Below, piece by piece: positions 59,643 to 64,000 of a stretch of 64,000 nucleotides of DNA (positions are counted from its first letter, which is position 1; every line of letters starts with the position of its first letter). Source of the stretch: Phlegmacium glaucopus (taxonomy: Eukaryota; Basidiomycota; Agaricomycetes; Agaricales; Cortinariaceae); the NCBI GenBank assembly GCA_015039465.1, contig MU130617.1, positions 124,001-188,000 on the forward strand, given 5' to 3'. The position numbers and the translations under genes are program-made. The notes under the pieces are model-generated. The model was given only the letters and a program-made list of their open reading frames with translations, made no database searches and was not told the origin of the DNA.

Positions 59643-60307
59643 GGTCTTGCACCCGGCCTTGAATTCTTTGTAGGCTGTGAAAGCTTCAGCTTTTGTACAG
59701 AGAAGGTGAAGGTGAGTGAGACGGGTCATATCATCCGTGAATGTGATGTAGTAATGTCTTCTGGATTTTGTAGCAATAGGCGCTGGTCCCCACAAGTCGG
59801 TGTGGATTTCTCCTCCAAATTTGGTAGCTTGTTCTCCTTTTCTAGCTTTTAGAATTGATTTTCTAGTGGCTTTAGCGTAGACACAGGATTCACAGAAGAA
59901 GGGATTTCCAGATTTGGTTTCATCAAGAGAGACGCCGGTAACAAATCCTTTGGTTATCAGTTTTTGAGCAATATCTGGGGATATATGTCCCATTCAACAG
60001 TGAAACTGATCAAGGGTGAGTTGTTCCACTGCTTCATTTACAGATTCCAGCTTATTATCAACTCGGTAAAGCCCCTTAGATGTTTTGGGGATAGCACCGA
60101 TGTGATCACCATTAGGACCCTTGAGTACACACTTTCCATCGGAAAAGGTTGCAGTAAAACCTTTTCATCGAGTTTTCCAATAGAAACAAGAGTGTAGCCA
60201 ACTTCTGGGGAATAGAGGACTTCAGTGAGATGTAGTTGCAAAAATTTGACTCCATTTGGTATATTAATTGACATCTCTCCAATTCCAACAGTGCTAAAGC
60301 TCTGTTT
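59643..60307 (-). pseudogene. Copia protease end and integrase N-terminal half
   Basis: Minus strand: NKQSFSTVGIGEMSINIPNG, LHLTEVLYSPEVGYTLVSIG and KLDEK, then a stop or shift. The integrase zinc region and core follow: MGHISPDIAQKLITKGFVTG, FCESCVYAKATRKSI, FGGEIHTDLWGPAPI and HYYITFTDDMTRLTHLHLLC. It is cut off at FKAGCKT by the gypsy insertion; the rest is at 50359-51597. Asp in HTDLWGP and in FTDD are the family's core residues. Confidence 0.87.
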
Positions 60308-60791
60308 GTTGGTGTTACATTCCATCATACATTACTCCGGTCCAGCTCCTTCGGAGTTGTCTCTGGTAGTTCGTACTCTGTACAGTGCTTTCCCTCACAT
60401 CCCGAACTACTCCTCCTACGTTCAACCCCAAGACTTCTCCGTGTCATTCCAGTCCCTCCATCTATACTCCACACCCATTACCACTTCTTTGCCACTACCA
60501 CTATTTCTTTGTCATCACGTTCCCACTATCAGTCAGCACACCAGCCATGGATTATTCACCTCAAGAATGCAGGACCTTTCAGGAGCAGAACGCAGCACTT
60601 TATATTTATACTTTATATTTCGGTTGCAATTCCTTTTATTATTTAAGTACTCGAACTTGTATGTTTTCCCTTGAATATCATCTTAGTTTCCTCCTCTTGT
60701 TCATCCTCTAAGTCACTGAGGTCTTCCAACTTTCCATTCTATTCTGGTCCCAAAATCAGGACATTGTACAATACTTTACGGTCCCCCACCC

Positions 60792-61064
60792 TTTCCAATT
60801 GGAATTCCTTGGAAACATTTGGAATCCTTGGAATCCTTGGAAGTCCTTGGAATTCCAAATAATTCCAATTGTTTCCAGGATGTTTCCAAGGAATTCCAAA
60901 TGTTTCCAAGTAATTCCAATTGTTTCCAAGATTATTTCCAATTTCATTCCAACTGTTTCCAAGGAATTCCAAATGTTTCCAAGGAATTCCAAATGTTTCC
61001 AAATGTTTCCAAGGAATTCCAAAGGATTCCAAATGATTCCAATTAATTCCAAGGATTCCAATTG
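60792..61064. repeat. Left word array (TTCCAAGGAATTCC)
   Basis: Overlapping TTCCAAGGAATTCCAAATG-type words; the inverted partner array is at 62044-62420 with different copy number and order. Confidence 0.88.
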
Positions 61065-61129
61065 CCAACTTCCTAATCAAGTAATTAATCACCTGACTTG
61101 TAGCATATGACAAATAAAAGAATACCAGT

Positions 61130-61218
61130 AAGGAGGATTGAACCAAAGACCTTGAGAAAGGTCATGTGACATAATTCCCACACTGCATCAATGATCTACC
61201 AACTGCACCATCATTGCT
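61130..61218 (-). promoter_or_regulatory. tRNA-like pol III promoter, left arm
   Basis: Minus strand: A box TGGTGCAGTTGGTAG (61210-61196), B box GGTTCAATCC (61144-61135). It points outward to the word array. Confidence 0.65.
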
Positions 61219-61889
61219 TGTATATATATAAAAACTAATGGTTATATATACCCCTCCCACCTGACTAAATAATATATTCTGGCACTTGCTGAAGGGCTAC
61301 TACCATGTATTATATACCAAAATGTTCAGAAAAATGAGGGGAATCCATTGGTAATAAAATAGAGACGTGATACGCACTTTGATATGCAGTTATATGCGAA
61401 ATACTGCAGAATATACAGTAAAATAATGCGCTCTATGCTTATAAATGAGCCGAACATGACGCACCTTATACCGATAGAAAGCTACACTGCTAGGGAATCT
61501 AACCATACTATGAGCGTGGGAATATAAGCCCTTTTTCAATATTAAAACATATAAAATGTGTAAAAACACGCACCAGACATGGCGCATGCACGTGATTTAT
61601 ATATATTCTGAAAGCTGTTATTAGCACGATTATATCGGTATAGGGTGCGTCATGTTCGGCTCATTTATAAGCATAGAGCGCATTATTTTACAGTATATTC
61701 TGCAGTATTTCGCATATAACTGCATATCAAAGTGCGTATCACATCGCTATTTTATTACCAATGGATTCCCCTCATTTTTCTGAACATTTTGGTATATAAT
61801 ACATGGTAGTAGCCCTTCAGCAAGTGCCAGAATATATTATTTAGTCAGGTGGGAGGGGTATATATAACCATTAGTTTTTATATATATAC

Positions 61890-61980
61890 AAGCAATGATG
61901 GTGCAGTTGGTAGATCACTGATGCAGTGTGGGAATTATGTCACATGACCTTTCTCAAGGTCTTTGGTTCAATCCTCCTTA
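61890..61980 (+). promoter_or_regulatory. tRNA-like pol III promoter, right arm
   Basis: Plus strand: A box TGGTGCAGTTGGTAG (61899-61913), B box GGTTCAATCC (61965-61974). Mirror image of the left-arm unit. Confidence 0.65.
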
Positions 61981-62043
61981 CTGGTATTCTTTTATTTGTC
62001 ATATGCTACAAGTCAGGTGATTAATTACTTGATTAGGAAGTTG

Positions 62044-62420
62044 GCAATTGGAATCCTTGGAATTCCTTGGAAACATTTGGAATCCTGGGAATTCCTTGGA
62101 ATTCCAAAGGATTTCAATTGGAAAGATCCCTTGGTGATTCCAAGGAATTCCAAGGATTCCAATTGGAAACTGGATTTCTACTGGAAAGCTTGGAATGGGA
62201 TTGGAATAGGATTGGAAAGAAATTCCGAGAATACATGACTTTACAGTGAGACACAGTACTAAATTCTTCCAATTGGAATTCCGAGGAATTCCGAGGAATC
62301 CAAGAAATTCCAAGGAATCCTAAGGAATTCCAAGGAATCCTAAGGAATTCCAAGGAATCCTAAGGAATTCCAAGGGATTCCAAAGGATTCCAAAGGATTC
62401 CAAGGAATTCCAATTGGAAA
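62044..62420. repeat. Right word array (GGAATTCCAAGGA)
   Basis: Inverted counterpart of 60792-61064. It includes a run of GGAATCCTAAGGAATTCCAA units near 62310-62370 that the left array lacks. Confidence 0.88.
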
Positions 62421-62572
62421 GGGTGGGGGACCGTAAAGACCTCACATTGTAGGAGCTGGGCAGCACAGCACATACGCTGAGGCCAAAGTCCTTTCCATTA
62501 CTTGTTCCAGTTCCGTTCCGTCCGATCCAGTGTTACTCCGACATGACCCCTTGTTTTAAACTTAACAGTTGG

Positions 62573-63881
62573 CAGCTCAGAATGGTTTTGGAGAAATTTC
62601 AGCATAGTTTCAAAAGTCCTCTTGGTAAGGTGAGATATGTTTAGTGCACCTGGAATCATAGACTTCAGCATGAGGTATGTGCTCAGTGATGTTTGGAGCC
62701 TTGATACTAACTGCAGCTTCATCCCAATCAGGAACTTCCGAGTTTGAGTCAACACTGACAAGCGAGCTGCACTCACTACCGTCAGCCTCAAATAACTCCT
62801 TGGTGAACCAGTCACAGTCCTCCCTATCACTGATCTCAGAGAACCAATCTCCATCTTCAAGATTTGAACTATCAACTTCTGAGACATAAAAGTCGGATTC
62901 AGGCTCAGATTTCATCGCAAATGCCCCTTCGGATTCAGAGTCATATTCAATGGCAATATTAGCACTGCTTCCTTTGGTGGGTGGGGTTTCCTTCTTCATT
63001 TCTGATGCCATTTTCTTAGGTTTGGTGCATTTGTTACTATAATGACCCTTCTCCCCACAGTTCCAACAAGCCCCTTTCTGTTTCCTTTCTCCTTTGCCAC
63101 CCTTGGGCTTGGACGAGCTTGAGAATTTGGTAGCAACCGATAAAGCCTCGTCTTTGTCATCATCTTTGGGCCTTCCACCTCCAAAACAATGTGATCATTG
63201 AGTCTTTTGGCGTTCATACTCTTTGGAAATCAACAAAATCAAGGAATTGGGGGCTATAGTCTTTGTGGGAGCATATAGCCATGCAGAAGTGAGTTGGGAT
63301 GATGCGAAATTTGCAAGTGCAATGGGAAGGGATGATATAATGGTAGATCGGTAGTCTTTCTCATTGATGTCAACTCCAACAGAGGCTAATTCCTCTTGTT
63401 TAACACACAGATTATCAAGAAACTCCCGGACATTGCCCTTGTCAGGGCACTTGGACTCCAGGAAACGAGCATGCAAGTCCGTTTGGGCATAGGCCCCTTT
63501 TTCGGTGTACTCGGTTACTATGGTGTTCCATCATTCCATTACAGATTGTTTAGCGTGGATACGCATCAATGTGGAGTTGGGAATTCTTTGGGTAAGCAAT
63601 GATTTAGCTGATCTCTCATCTTTCTCCCACTGAATCATTTCAGCTGCAAATTCTTCAGGGGAAAGACCTACAGCTGGAGTGATTGTTGTTCCATCAGGCC
63701 CCATTAACGCAGGTGTTCCCGCCACAGGCTGTTTAGTCTGGCCATCAAAGTGGCCCCAGAACCCTTTTGCCTCGATGGCATCTTGGAAACGGACAGTGAA
63801 AATTGCCCAGTTCAGACCAGTAGAGTCAAGTCTCGGAACAGATGAAGGCAATGAATCAGACAGAGGAGTGGCAGTAGACAT
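62573..63881 (-). pseudogene. Copia gag, zinc knuckle and protease start
   Basis: Starts MSTATPLSDSLPSSVPRLDS with LNWAIFTVRFQDAIEAKGFW, the usual copia gag opening. A TGA near 63530 replaces Trp (ME-stop-WNT). It continues DLHARFLESKCPDKGNVREF, VDINEKDYRSTIISSLP, another stop, and the knuckle CWNCGEKGHYSNKC. An acidic Ser/Glu stretch leads to the protease motif YDSRCTKHISPY. The family motif is DSG, so the Gly is Arg here. Two more TGAs follow before the GTTGG insertion point. Not functional. Confidence 0.87.
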
Positions 63882-63956
63882 GGTAGATAAAAAATGTCAG
63901 AGGTTCAGCACATTAATCTGAGTGGATATTATTTGCAGAACTCAGGGCCTATAACC

Positions 63957-64000
63957 TGTAAGATTCTAGCACGTATTTGCTCAGTGTTTGCGAGCGATGA
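63957..64000 (-). repeat. Copia 5' LTR, first 44 bases only
   Basis: Matches 47807-47850 with a single difference and is cut by the window edge. Confidence 0.85.

Larger units (their letters stand above)
60769..62443. mobile_element. Fold-back element with CTTTAC tips
   Basis: A 1675-bp element flanked by ACATTGTA (60761-60768 and 62444-62451). Two inverted arms (60769-61479 and 61632-62443) surround a spacer of about 150 bp. Tips are CAATACTTTACGGTCCCCC and, reversed, GAGGTCTTTACGGTCCCCC. Each arm runs from tip to a GGAATTCC/TTCCAAGG word array, then a tRNA-like A/B-box unit facing outward, then unique sequence almost identical between arms. No coding capacity. Confidence 0.9.
60313..62567. 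mobile_element. Solo LTR (family A), itself split by a fold-back element
   Basis: Parts 60313-60768 and 62444-62567 match the 34081-34658 solo LTR in inverse orientation. The ends TGTTACATTCC...CTTAACA are flanked by GTTGG (60308-60312 and 62568-62572). Removing it restores the copia reading AANKQSFS across the site. The fold-back insertion and its 8-bp duplication account for the extra 1.68 kb. Confidence 0.9.
47807..64000 (-). mobile_element. Copia retrotransposon, multiply interrupted, running off the window
   Basis: The 3' LTR is 47807-48217. The first 44 bases of the other LTR are 63957-64000, matching 47807-47850 with one difference. Next to the 5' LTR the minus strand reads GGTTATAGGCCCTGAGT, a copia-style primer-binding site. 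Next to the 3' LTR it reads GAGGGGGAG, a polypurine tract. Domain order on the minus strand is gag, protease, integrase, RT, RNase H, as in copia. It is broken by a solo LTR (49473-50354), a gypsy element (51598-59642) and a second solo LTR (60313-62567), and carries many in-frame stops. It is dead. Confidence 0.9.

Noticed and set aside
61130..61980. Two tRNA genes in the fold-back element
   Set aside because: Same reasoning: pol III boxes without a foldable cloverleaf, present as mirror copies inside inverted arms.

Overview
This window reads as nuclear DNA of a mushroom-forming basidiomycete (Agaricomycetes). The evidence is the dense 50-90 bp GT-AG introns, a DUF6534 membrane-protein gene, a NACHT-WD40 (NWD) gene, KDZ (CxC5/CxC6) and Plavaka transposases, and copia and gypsy elements nested in one another. 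It has two parts: a gene-bearing left third (about 4-23 kb) and a right part (about 23-64 kb) made almost wholly of transposons inserted into transposons.

Left part. Nothing convincing lies in 1-4193. Three housekeeping-type genes follow in tandem on the minus strand: protein phosphatase 1 catalytic subunit (seven exons), a 1222-residue protein with a PH domain split by a long insert, and a DUF1769 protein (four exons). Next come a scrap of a Tc1/IS630-like transposase, a 13-exon DUF6534 membrane protein on the minus strand, and a haloacid-dehalogenase gene on the plus strand. Then come two decayed conserved genes: a VPS16 relic (minus) and an SDHAF2 copy whose conserved Trp codon is TGA (plus). 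The part ends with an NWD gene carrying five full, nearly identical WD40 units, the pattern known from fungal allorecognition NLRs.

Right part, first half (23-47 kb). A 5.8 kb element (25294-31096) with a perfect 8-bp target duplication carries a KDZ transposase with CxC5/CxC6 cysteine clusters, now with three in-frame stops. It also carries an upstream acidic gene whose proline-rich repeat is made by five tandem exon-plus-intron units. The element sits inside an older LTR-like repeat that recurs at 23.6-24.4 and 38.9-40.3 kb. A Plavaka transposase gene (33.8-37.1 kb) has been hit by a solo LTR and a hAT-like MITE and has probably lost its catalytic core. A retroelement with a KWVDDH-type reverse transcriptase occupies 41.2-43.8 kb.

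Right part, second half (47.8 kb to the window end). A copia element is interrupted by a solo LTR (49.5-50.4), a complete chromodomain gypsy element (51.6-59.6) and a second solo LTR (60.3-62.6). That second solo LTR is itself interrupted by a fold-back element. The gypsy element carries an accessory zinc-knuckle gene and a BTB-like gene between pol and its 3' LTR.

Most interesting pattern. Four elements (25294-31096, 40714-41022, 45627-47596, 60769-62443) share terminal tips of the type GAGGTCTTTAC / CARTACTTTAC followed by CCCCC, and each is flanked by an 8-bp (one 8-9 bp) direct repeat. Just inside the tips each carries its own array of short palindromic words, different in every element. 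Two of the four also carry outward-facing tRNA-like A/B boxes next to the words. The largest encodes the KDZ transposase. I infer one transposon superfamily with conserved tips and family-specific subterminal word arrays. I do not recall a published description, and it needs a database comparison.
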